In this document: positions 48,286-58,690 of the stretch, in pieces
How positions within the stretch are numbered: the stretch's first letter is position 1
Layout of the letters: every line of letters starts with the position of its first letter
Source: Inonotus obliquus
Taxonomy: Eukaryota > Basidiomycota > Agaricomycetes > Hymenochaetales > Hymenochaetaceae
Length of the DNA stretch: 64,000 bases
Direction: 5' to 3'
Assembly: GCA_032164295.1 (NCBI GenBank)
Contig: JAJHTX010000003.1
Span: forward strand, 1,922,001 to 1,986,000
Notes under the pieces: generated by a model
What the model saw: the letters and a program-made list of their open reading frames with translations, nothing else
Database searches by the model: none
What the model was told of the DNA's origin: nothing
Position numbers and translations under genes: made by a program

Positions 48286-51200
48286 TTACCGTGCCTCGTT
48301 CACTTTTTGCATAAACCCAGTTACACGTCCAATGTCGATTATCTGCGATTCACTCTCTACCGCGAGTAGTAAGTCATCAAGCATCTGGGCAATGGGGTCA
48401 ACAAAGCGCAGTAGAGGTTGTATATCAAGACACGTACGTCTTCCACTTTATCGATAGGAATCCCGGTACATAGTGCGACAATTCTTTTGCTTTGATACTC
48501 CTTCTCAGCACTAGCGCCCTGAAGACCTCGCAGTCGATCCTGCAAAACCTTGGATATTCTATCCTCGTACAATTTCATACGCCGCATCTTAATCAGACTT
48601 GCTAGCGATTCTGTATCGGGCAACGGTGGCTCATCATCCGGAGCGTCTGCAAGATCGACGGGGCCCATGACAGACGTTGTGGATTGAGGCACTCTGTAAG
48701 TAAACGCTGGATGCGTTCCTGGACCTGCGGGAGTGCCGTTAGCTTCTGTTCGACCTGTCCAATCTACACCATCTTCAGCCTTCAAAGCCTTCTCGACATT
48801 CCGTAATCGCTGCAACACTTGATCCTTCTCTCCTCTTTTCTGTTTCCAGAATTCTATTTGCTTGCGTTGCTCAGCTAGTTCTCGCGTTGCAACGCGGACA
48901 TGTGCATTTGTGACGTCAAAAGCTTCCTGTTTCGATTTTATCTCGGCAGCGAATTCTGCACTTAGATTCTGGATCATAGATGTGAGGTCTATCATAATAA
49001 GTGGTCAATAGGTGACAAACGAGGAGATGGGTGATTGATGCTACCTGCAATAACATCTTGGCTTTTTTGCACAGGAGCAGAGGGTGCAGTCCGTAGCGCA
49101 GACATCAGATCTTCAGCTTTCGGAGCAGACGAGAGCTAGACAGTTTGATGTAAGTAGAGCAACGACTATTCGTCGAGAACCACAAACCTCGGGCTCCACA
49201 CCGAAGTCACCAGGCCGTAGACCTAGCTTATTGGGCAACAACCGATTTGCACCAACATCAAGTAGCGTTCGGACAAGGCCTTTATTTCCCACACGAGCGG
49301 CAATATTGAGAGCTGTATCGCCGTTCTCGTCCTGAAGATCAACGATACTCTTGAAGTCGGCATTTTCGTGCTGAGCAATCCACGTCAAACTTCCCTCGAG
49401 GTAATATCGTGCAAGCGGTGCTCGCCCTTTGACCCCTGCTGTTAAAACAGCGTGATGAAGTACAGTACGTTTGGCAGTGTCAATCGTCCGAATCGAAGGA
49501 TGCAGGATCTCAAGAAGACTAGGGAAACTTTGAAGGTCGTAATTGTGGGTCGAAAGTACCGATCGCATAAGAGGGGTTTCGCCTTGGTAGTTCCCGCGGT
49601 AAATGTCTGCCCCGTTCGAAATTAGGGTTTTCACAGTTTCCAGATGCCCTAAGGAAGCAGCGAGATGGAGAGGCGAATGACCCAGGTCGTCAATTATTAG
49701 GTCATAATCAATTTTTTGGTCATTCCCTTGGACCTCAGGACCAGTGCATGCTAATCTTATCAACTCAAGCACAGCACTTGGGTTGTCGCTCTGACAAAGC
49801 GCTGTCATGACAGCGCTTCGTCGTGGGTTCTTTAGCGGCTCCATTTTATCCCCACTTCGAGGGAAAGGTGGTTTATTCGATAGACGAACGTGGTTCGCGG
49901 TCACAGAAACGCCATTAGCAGGCCGCGACCTGGACATAAGGGAGGGACTGCTATCAGTACGCAAAAGGCCATTGGGACGAGGTTGAGGTGTGGAAGAAAA
50001 GGCTCGAGAGTTGCTCATTGATTGGATAGCAGCCTGTATCTGAGAGTTGAGTTCCAGTTGGGTACCTGGCGGAGGTGGATCTGTTCGTGCTCGTTTCGCA
50101 GGCGACGGTTCATCCATGCCATTGGTCCGAGCATCCGGTGGAGCGGAGGGAGGCGGCCGAGGGACATCTTCTAACGTAAAATCAAGCACTTGAACTTGTG
50201 ATCCGTTCTGTCCTAGCTTGTCCCCATTTTGATTATCTGAAGATACATGAAAGTCAATTTCACTGTCCGTACGGGTCCGCTTCAATGACACATCTGGTTT
50301 TGGTGTGTTATTAGCCGACCCGGGATGGGAGGAGGCGTATCCCGGAAGCAGACCCGGCAAATAACCATTATTCGAGTTACCTGCGAGCCCCGACCTCGCC
50401 AGTAAAGACGAGGTGGAAGGTGTGAACAGGCCCTGTGCGCGGCCTTGATTGAGAAGTCGGAGAGCTGACCCCGGCATAATCGGAGCTGGCACTCGTTCAG
50501 AAAACATGAAGGGACAGAATCGAGAAATGGCATACTAAGACTGTTATACGAAGCTGAAGCTGATAGTGGCCGCCCACCAGCCAATCCAGGTAAGCCTGGC
50601 AATGATGTCGGCAATCCTCCCATTGATTGTTGAGCGGGTTGGAAGTCGAATAGTGGTGATAAGAGCGGAGCGATCCCGTACTGAAGTGCAAGCTCGCGCC
50701 CACGTTCCAGAGGGATCCTGGGTTATCATTAGCATTTTTCATGATAGCCAAAACCCTACGATGAACCAGGGCGAAATGAATCGAATAATTCGAAATTCCC
50801 GCACTGACGAATGCCGTCACAAGACAGATGAAAGCACATCGTGAAACCTTAAGCCTCTAGTCGTCGGCAGCTCTTGCGCGTACTTGTACATTCCTTCGAT
50901 GTTGAAGGCTGAGAGAAAAAAAATTGGACAAGGCTCACCAGGTGCCTTGGTACTTCCCGTAGCCTCCCTGAACTATCTCATGTTTACCAGGAAGGACCTC
51001 CTTCTCTAATATTTTTGTTCGCCGGCCCTTATCAACGCCGGCGACCTTGAGTATCTGAGTGGCATTCACGTATGAATCCGCGCGACGGCGCATCACAGCA
51101 ATACCTCGGACCATGCATTCGTAGACCTAGGTGGGAGGGACGGGCGTGTCAGCGCTGAGACGCGACCGCGTCTGATGCCATTCACGCGGACTTGTGGATA

Positions 51201-51286
51201 CATACCTGCACGGATGAGTAAACAGCATTGTATATCTTAACCGAAGTTGGCTGGTTAGGCGGCCGCTGCTGAGCGGTATTCTGCAT
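48286..51286 (-). CDS. MBP1: APSES/KilA-N transcription factor, Mbp1-like (MBF)
   Basis: DNA-binding subunit of the G1/S transcription complex that reads ACGCGT boxes. The start [20 protein letters not shown] is followed by the APSES domain at about 50,930-51,230 ([63 protein letters not shown]). A disordered Ser/Pro middle includes [10 protein letters not shown]. Ankyrin repeats follow: [60 protein letters not shown] and [13 protein letters not shown]-terminal coiled coil ([19 protein letters not shown], then [20 protein letters not shown]) ends in [14 protein letters not shown]. About ten exons. This domain order is that of Mbp1/Swi4/Res factors. A Swi4-like role cannot be excluded. Confidence 0.9.
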
Positions 51287-52099
51287 GGTGCCGCAGGGAC
51301 TTGTAAAGGGGACGATAGTACAAGAGGTCACGATGAACGAGCCGCCCGTCGAGCGACGCGTGAAGAACAAACAACTGCAAATACCTCGGTCCGACCACAC
51401 GGCATCAATCACATAAACTGAAATAATATCATTTTGCGGCTATAAGACAGCCAATATACTCTAGTACTGCTAGCAGAGGTGCTTGAATCTAATACATCCA
51501 TATCCTTAGTGAATCGAACAAACGACCGTGACGTCGATGTGACAACTCGTGACCTTACGTCACCCTCAACACCCACGTACTTATAGTATGCTGGATTACG
51601 GTTTATCATCACACGTGTACAGGCAACACTTCAAGCCCTCGTCTTCCACCGAATCTGCCACTCGTATGGTAAGAGGGACTACCATACTCGCAGATAAAGT
51701 AACTTATGCCACAACCTCTATACTGTCCGGTTGTTTTCGGATTCAAGTGAGCAAGTCGATGCTCGGACCAATCTCTTCGTCTGGAGTAGATGCTTCATGT
51801 TATTCCAAGTCGCAACGTCATCCCCCTTCCTGTTCAATCAATGTGGTTCTCTAACATTCATTGGTTCAGAAGAGGCGCTGCATGAGCGCCCTGCTCATTC
51901 TCACTTCGCGAAACGCCTGTATAGCCCGCACCCAATTGAACTTCTCATTTGGACTTCTCAAACACCTACTCTCTGGCGCTTATCAGAGTCGGAAAAACTC
52001 ATTGATGTATAGGACCCGGGAAGTTTCGTTCACTCGTATTTCGAAGTATGCAAATACAATCAAGGTTTACGCGCATGGTGAGTACTAAATTTGCGAACG

Positions 52100-52680
52100 C
52101 TATTGTTGGGTGATTTTGCTTAAGTGCGATGAATCGGTGGGACCGCACTCGGGACTTCAGTCTTATCTCGGCATTCCACGGGGGACTCAAGAACTCAATG
52201 CGAAGGAAGATCGACCCATGCGAACTTTAGACCTTCCTTCTAATTCTTGGAAGCTCTTACCAACCTTACCCCTGTATAGAGAAGCTTCATTTGAATAAGT
52301 AGAGAGAACGACCTGAAGCAAAGATTTGTTTTGCGAAGTGCCTGCAAGGTGATATTTCCTCCGATTTGTCGATGGATGCAATTTGCCCTCCCCTCCATAT
52401 CGTCCTGCAGATCTATACATATAGAACTGGCTTGTGACCTCCCCATCTTCAGCTATATCGACATCTTAACTCGTATCGCAAACCGGAATGGTGCGATGCC
52501 TACGTGTCCCCGGACCTCCCAGCCAAGTCTCTGGTACCTTCTCCAGCCGCCCACGCGTGACTCATCAAAGGGGCGCCGCCACTCTTCTACTTTTCAACTG
52601 AGTGACTGAAGACGGAGACTATTGGTGTCAGTCGCTTTTCACAGTCCACGTTCCGATCGAGGAAGGAGCAGGTGGAAGTT
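52100..52680 (+). pseudogene. possible remnant of a kelch-type gene
   Basis: The fragment LDLPSNSWKLLPTLPLYREA at 52,221-52,280 resembles one blade of the kelch/MYND proteins that are common in agarics (pattern: D-L-x-S-x-x-W-x-x-L-P-x-L-P-x-Y-R). It is followed by stops and frame changes. A further coherent stretch, VTEDGDYWCQSLFTVHVPIE and then GAGGSCAWFINMI, lies downstream. No start, no consistent splicing and no second clear kelch blade are seen, so a decayed gene is the simplest reading. The assignment rests on one short motif. Confidence 0.25.
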
Positions 52681-54234
52681 GTGCTTGGTTCATTAATATG
52701 ATCTCTAGTAGGCCAACAGCTTGGCGAATCAGCTATACCGATTCATCAGGGAAACATTTGCGTTGATTACGACATGCTAAGCGATACTCAGGAGCCTTCC
52801 ACTGATAAAGAGAATGCTACCTCTCGCAGCGAATCGTCGGCATAAGACGCCTCGATCCAAGATGCTCTCTTGAATGGGGTACTGAATCACTGGACTTCAT
52901 GTCACCTTGTCATGTCCTCGCCTCATTCAATCAAACTTTCAAGTCACAGATACAAGACCAGTCCGCGTCCAGTTACCTGTCCCCTTCGGATACATCCGAC
53001 TTGAACAAAGGTCTGCATTCGTCGGAACACGACGGCAAACGGACACGGCCCCTATGTGTCATCGGAGCTCTCTTTACACACGAAGCGCAGACCCCGATAT
53101 CACAGCTCCTTACAGAGGCCATCAGATGATACGCGCTCCTTTGCATCCAATAGTGTTCTTGTTGAGCGTGACTTTTACGGAATACTGATAAACGACAAAT
53201 TCAGGCTAAAGAATCCGAAAACTGGACTTCCCATGTCCCGCGCCTTCAAATTTCCCCGCATCGCGCTTCGAGAACTAAAAGAGGCAACATTCTAAGACAC
53301 GCAATACGATGAAAAGGGCTCAGTTCCAAGTCCGTCCAAGCCGGATTTCAGAGAGCAGAGATCGTCCGCAACACTACGCAAGGAACAGCGTTAGAGTCCC
53401 GCAGTATAAAGACGTGTAACATCTCTGGTTTATCCCTTCTAGATTGATCGTGAAATCGAAGGTTTGGCCAAGACATCGATATGTGGCTCAAGCTTACCCA
53501 TTATATTATTAGTATTCCACATTTGGTAGAGGGCAATTGAATCCGCAGTCGTAACTCAATTGATACCAGAGCTATTCTTGTCGACTTCGGCTTTCATGAG
53601 GGGATGACTGTGCAACGTCTTCTCATCTCGACGTGCCTTTCTCCGATCCTTGAAGATAACGAGACAAGAATACTATTGGTGAGTTCCGATTCAGGTTAGT
53701 AGCTTCTGACAATGGAGAGAGTTTCATCGTTGTCTCGAGTAAAGCTTCGCAGAGTAGCTCGAGAGCTGACCGAGTTTAGATTGTAGACCAGATTTTTGGC
53801 TGTGGTGTACTGTCCAACATGCATTTCCGAGATACATGGCGGGTCGTCTGCAAGCATCGAAGTCGAAGTCACAGCCAGCAATGCCACGAGATTAGAAGGT
53901 GAGCTTTGATCAACTGGCATTGACAAGCGGATGAACAAACACCGCACCCATCTATTGAGGGTACCACAGAAGTGCTAGTGGTTCTTCACCACCATTGGGA
54001 ATTCTGCGGGAGTGACAGTTACGCGATGTCTGGCAGCTTGTCGCGTAGCATAGAGACACAGAAATACAAAAGGAGCAAACCAGATACGAACACATCACAA
54101 TTTGTTAATGCATATGAATTAATCTGTGCTTTGGTGATGTGGAGGAAGAAAGGCACAGGTGTTCAGATTGGGTAGGAATGGACCCACGAATTTGATTATA
54201 TAATCTACTCCAGGACCTGAATCACATGAGCGCG

Positions 54235-54252
54235 ACGCGTGCTACGACGCGT
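54235..54252. promoter_or_regulatory. paired MCB (ACGCGT) boxes
   Basis: Two ACGCGT hexamers at 54235-54240 and 54247-54252, with 12-bp spacing, in the sequence GACGCGTGCTACGACGCGTGACGC, about 80-97 bp before the ATG at 54332. ACGCGT is the MluI cell-cycle box bound by Mbp1-type factors in yeasts. Two copies at this spacing and distance look like a G1/S promoter module. Confidence 0.6.
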
Positions 54253-54331
54253 GACGCAGGTTGACTTTGAACCATCACGTCGCTGATCATAACAAACACA
54301 AACGTCGATCTACAAACACTACCTTACAGAC

Positions 54332-55628
54332 ATGCCACCCCGTACACGTCCCCGACGCAGAATACCTCAGAGAAATAATCAAGAAAATAACGAGAATCAA
54401 GCAGCGTTGCACGGTATTGACGACTCAGTGCCGGGTCTAAGCGTCGACCCTACCTTCATTCCTCGCACATCTACGCCTGCTCGTCCCCTGCCCCGTAGAG
54501 AACGTAAACCCGTTCAGCGCACAGTGGCAGCTTCACCGTTCCCTCCTTCATCGCCTCCGTTCATTCCTTCACCGCAGCAGGAGATTACGGAGCCTGTTGT
54601 ACCAGCATCTCCAGTTCAGGACGATCCGTTCGGGTTCTTCGCCGCAGAGCGCCGACTCAAACAGCGTGCGCAACTACAGAAGAAAAACAAGAAAGCTGAA
54701 GAAGGCAATGTTGGAGTAGCCAGTATCGATACGGCAGCCAAGGGAGATACAGAACAATCACCCATTTCCGACGGTCGACCAGCCTTTGCAACACCTCCCC
54801 CACCTGCAACAGACTCTGACATCGAACTGGAACTCGACTTGAGTACATTCGTATCTGGTATCTCTGGTACACGTACTCCACCGGGCCACACATCCATTCC
54901 GCTCGCAGCTTCACCCCGACACCGCCGTCCTAAACGCAAGGACATTCCTTCTTCTCCGTCTTCTGAAGTGGAAGAAGATGAAGGAGGTCAATCTTTGTTG
55001 GTCCCACAAACGCCTTCGCCAATGAAACGTATCAGTACCGTGACTAGCGCTGGTCCAGGTTCGATGCGTAGACCTTTCGTTGACATTTCACATCTCGACA
55101 ACTCACCTGTGAAGAAGTCATCCACTGCGACAACAGCAGCGAAGACGAAAGGGAAGAAGAAAGGACCTGCGCAGAAGAAATACAAGACGGACGAGACGCT
55201 AGCGGAGGAAGAGTTGAAAGGGATGACAGAGGAGTTGAGAGCGCTATTGCCGAGTAGACCGAAGCGCAAAGCTGCTCAGCGGAAGAGTGGCGCGCCGCCT
55301 CAGCAGACGACGATGACGAAGAAGGCCGTCTTGGCTGAGAAGAAAGGGAAAGGAAAGAAGAGCAAGCCGAGATCAAAGAAAGTGAATGCGGATGCCGAGA
55401 AAGGAGAAGAGATAGCAGAGGCACGAGAAGGCGAATCATTTGTACTGAGTGGAGGAGAACGTGAGGTACGGTCCCCTTTCATCCAATTTAGCATTGTCTC
55501 AAATTATCCACGCTGAATTTCATGTGGTACATTTACAGCAATTCGAGATGGATCGTGAAGTACGACGAGAATATTTCAGACAAGTTGATGAATATGTTAT
55601 GGATGAAGAGAGCGTGTACGTTATTTGA
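54332..55628 (+). CDS. unknown basic, disordered, probably nuclear protein
   Basis: Two exons, 54332-55465 and 55539-55628, encode about 407 residues. The N-terminus is Arg/Pro-rich (MPPRTRPRRRIPQRNNQENN). The body is Ser/Pro-rich and disordered with many SP/TP sites (VPQTPSPMKRIS, NSPVKKSS), suggesting CDK control. A Lys-rich helix region follows (KYKTDETLAEEELKGMTEEL, then RALLPSRPKRKAAQRK, EKKGKGKKSKPRSKKV). The last exon encodes a compact helix (QFEMDREVRREYFRQVDEYV, then MDEESVYVI), the most conserved-looking part. I do not recognise the family. Basic tracts, SP/TP sites and upstream MCB boxes suggest a cell-cycle-regulated chromatin or chromosome protein; this is inference only. Confidence 0.7.
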
Positions 55629-55894
55629 GGCAGCGGTGTTGTAACCATGTACATTGTATGGATACCAGTAATAATAGCATTGTACTCCTAATGACCATAA
55701 TCATATGAATGCACAACAAGCCAAGCACTCTGAGGCGAATACCATCAACACCGTTAGTGTCGGCTCACTGTGCCGACGAACACTCCTCTTTCTTCTGCTT
55801 CTCTGTACGTATTTTACTACCTCGTTCATCTCTCTTTCTCTTTCATCCCTTTCACCTCTTTCTCCTCCTTCCTTCCATCGTCGTCGTTGTCGCT

Positions 55895-57110
55895 ATGGAC
55901 GCCAACGACTCCGTACCTCTTCCTACTCTCTCTGCTCTCCCTATCTCAACCTTACCTCCTTCGTCTTCATCCACGTCTACATCTTCTTGTTGGACGATTA
56001 GGACACGTGTGGAAGAGGCCAATCGGTAAGTTCAATAACCATCACGCATCACGGAAGTTATTCTCTCTCAGCTGGTGGCATTATTGTCGTATGACCTGGA
56101 CACGAGCATCAGCTCAGACTCGGATTATATCACCGACTGCTCCTTTTCACTTCCATCCATCCTTCCAGTTTCTTTCATTGCTCTCACTTACTCTCACTTC
56201 TTTCTCTCTCCTCCGTCGGTTCCGCAACCAATACTCACCTTTGCCCGTCCAATCTAGCAAACTGGAGTCAACAGCTCAATCATGCGTCAACTGGGGTGTC
56301 AAGCACGAGAGGCAGATTCAGGACTTTGAGGTACGTTCTATGTTCTACCTTTCGCCTTCTCCCTACCTCCGCTTTCCTGCTTTCATCTAATTCTTCCGGC
56401 CCTTTTCGTTGTTTTTTTTTTGATTGATTGAGCATGAATTATTTGATTGTGGCACTGAATTACACACACACGCATGTGATTAACCACATATTTATCCCCT
56501 CATAGGCTGAGCTAGCAAGTGCTTTAAGCAATTCTCGAGCAGTACACAACCTCCTTGTCGAAGCACTAAGTAACATCGAGGTGCGCATCCATTGATCCTC
56601 CAGCTTTTTGAGCTAACCTTCTCACTTCCACAATCTCCTACATAGGCCAACCGTCAACGCGTCTCTCGCTCCCTAACCCATCAACTCCCTCACATCCATA
56701 ACGACCTCTCCCTAACCCTCTCCTCTCTGACCTCCCTCCAGTCCCACCTGCCTTCGCTCCACTCTCAAGTCCACTCAATACGTCAAGCATACGATTCAGG
56801 TCAACATAAAGCTCAGCTCCTCACACGAGATCTAGAATGGAAGAGAATGCCTCTGCAGGAGAAGATTTTCAGAATCGCTTTTTCTAGATCTAGGAGGAGA
56901 AAGGGGGAAGGGAGCGAGAGTAGACTAGGAAGTGGGGAGAAGGGAAGTGAGGAGGAGGAAGTACCGGTGAAGAAGAGAGACGTATGGTTGACTCGAATAA
57001 TCTTGCTGCTTTTATTCTTGGTTCTTTGCTGGCAAGTCGCAGGAGCATTGGACGGAGCTTACAGAGCCTATCGACACCGACTCGTTTGGGGTGACAAACT
57101 CATTTCGTAG
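55895..57110 (+). CDS. unknown coiled-coil protein with C-terminal membrane anchor
   Basis: The start MDANDSVPLPTLSALPISTL opens a Ser-rich head. It is followed by exons encoding RTRVEEANR|LVALLSYDLDTSISSDS, then SKLESTAQSCVNWGVKHERQ, IQDFE|AELASALSNSRAVHN, LLVEALSNIE|ANRQRVSRSL and THQLPHIHNDLSLTLSSLTS. These are mostly helical and could form a coiled coil. Near the end come basic residues (RSRRRKGEGS, VPVKKRDVW), one membrane helix (LTRIILLLLFLVLCWQVAGA) and a short tail ending LVWGDKLIS. The layout is that of a tail-anchored protein facing the cytosol, possibly ER or nuclear envelope. I do not recognise the family. The second exon border is uncertain. Confidence 0.65.
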
Positions 57111-57587
57111 CGGGGTTCCGGACTCGGTCCTGAATCACAACGAATTCGGAGCAACGCACTTACATGACAACCTACTTTTTGGGATTGTTCAGATCATGAG
57201 GCAACACGGCGTACGACATGCGACATACGTGGAAACTGAAAAGTCTATACGAATTGCGAAATGCTTGGGTAACATAACATATTCATCTGTATCCAACTCC
57301 TTCCTTCTTTATCGTTCTTAGTCTTGAGCTTGTGTACCATATCCTTTCTTTCACTTATTCTTACCCGCATATACCCTCCCTCTCTCGCCCGGCCTCCTCT
57401 CTTCATCGTCATCATCCTTGCCTCGAATCTTGCATCTTGGAATCTTGTCTTGTACGACTACATCCATCTCTTCTTTATTACGTTCACTCATACTTCTCCC
57501 ACTTACATAGACACGCAAATATACGCGCACGAATGTACCATACACTAGTAGTTTCCTCAATCGATGCTCATTAACTCTTTTCTCACG

Positions 57588-57710
57588 AACCTCTGTCGTC
57601 CTGTCGGCGATAGAAAACGAACGAACGAAGGAGTTGTATTGTTGTATTTACATGTGTGCAAACGGATGCATAGGTCGCAGAGTCCAGAGACAGAAACCAG
57701 GATTGAGTGA
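57588..57710 (+). repeat. local direct duplication, copy 1
   Basis: Shares with copy 2 (57,902-58,034) the ordered blocks AACCTC, AAACGAACGAAC, GTTGTATT, GTGTG, and GCAGAGTCCAGAGACAGAA followed by CAGGAT. Same orientation, about 310 bp apart. The longest identity is the 19-base GCAGAGTCCAGAGACAGAA. Confidence 0.75.
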
Positions 57711-57901
57711 AAAGCATCGAACTTCCTATGAGATTACACTCTACAAAATAAATAAAATAGAAAGACACTCGCCCAATGCCAAGAAGACTCCACCTGAGAG
57801 TATCAGCAGCCAATCAGTGTTATGAGGTCCTCGAGCGAGCGACCGAAAGAGCCCGCCAACTCGGCTCAATTGCACTTACAAACACAAGAAGCTCGGAATA
57901 C

Positions 57902-58034
57902 AAACCTCCGCCACTCCAACTGCGAGAGTAAACGAACGAACAAATGAATGAATGAAGGGGTTGTATTGATGTATATACACGTGTGTAAACAGGGTGCGTA
58001 TGTTGCAGAGTCCAGAGACAGAATCAGGATCGAA
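57902..58034 (+). repeat. local direct duplication, copy 2
   Basis: The second, slightly longer copy of the segment at 57,588-57,710. It differs mainly by extra AATG units near 57,942-57,955 and substitutions in the middle. Confidence 0.75.
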
Positions 58035-58316
58035 TGAACTGAGAAAGAAGGAAGAGAAAGAACGTGTGAAAAGATGAAATGGGAGTGCATATGCAACAGG
58101 CAGAAGCTATACTAGTCTCAGAGACGAGACACAAACAACAAACACAACACAATGTCCTTCAGAGACTGGTTAACGAAAAAGGGAAAAGAGGAAGGGGAAG
58201 GATTAAAAGGTGTCTGAGAGTACATTTCAAGAAGACACATAAACCGAAACTCGAAAATCGAAACCGAATATATGAGACTCAAAGCTCAATACTGCCAATA
58301 CTGCCAGAAACACTTG

Positions 58317-58336
58317 GACAGACAGACAGACAGACA
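58317..58336. repeat. (GACA)5 microsatellite
   Basis: Five perfect GACA units in the non-coding 3' flank; preceded by an imperfect short duplication of ACTGCCA. Confidence 0.9.
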
Positions 58337-58690
58337 AAATATTAGTATGAGAGATACGATGCTCAGACATGAGAAAGGACAGAATGATGACGATGATGAT
58401 CTTGAAACAGAACAGAAGACAATGAAAAGAAACCAGGGAAAGTCAGCAACAGATGATCGATAGAGAAAAAGACAGTGAGAGAACAGAGTTCTGCGTGCGT
58501 GTATGAATTGCCGAGTGGTGGTGCTACATAGGTATGACAGTGGGTATGCACATCAGAAAAAAAGAAAGAGAGAGAGAAACGGGAATATGATACACCGGAG
58601 AGATAGAGAGACAAGGAAATGATAATGGAGTAATGGAAATCATCTCATTCCAGGATCAACAAATGTGAATCAAAGAACGAGAGTTTTATT

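Larger units (their letters stand above)
51287..54331. other. 3-kb gene-poor, apparently decayed region
   Basis: No gene with conserved motifs and consistent exon joins was found here. Reading frames of 60-100 codons run on both strands and overlap, and none splices convincingly. Scattered fragments look formerly coding: MRTLDLPSNSWKLLPTLPLY at 52,218-52,298, VTEDGDYWCQSLFTVHVPIE near 52,600-52,660, MLSDTQEPSTDKENATSRSE near 52,772-52,846, and ERDFYGILINDKFRLKNPKT near 53,165-53,225. The left end must include the MBP1-like promoter and the right end the promoter of the gene at 54,332. Confidence 0.5.
57111..58690. other. repeat-rich convergent flank
   Basis: About 1.6 kb between the membrane-anchored protein and the large kinase. 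It contains a pyrimidine-rich tract (57,320-57,500), a duplicated segment (57,588-57,710 and 57,902-58,034), a GACA microsatellite, and purine-rich AGAGA runs near 58,555-58,615. No conserved gene is recognised on either strand. Confidence 0.5.

Noticed and set aside
53696..53947. reverse-strand 83-codon frame with a hydrophobic stretch, considered as a secreted peptide or mating pheromone precursor
   Set aside because: It has no cleavable signal of normal form at the start and no C-terminal CAAX box; the surrounding DNA looks decayed.
55770..56390. 206-codon + strand frame, rich in Ser, Leu and Phe
   Set aside because: Its first part is translated pyrimidine-rich leader and intron sequence. 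Only the last part (KHERQIQDFE) belongs to a real exon of the membrane-anchored protein.
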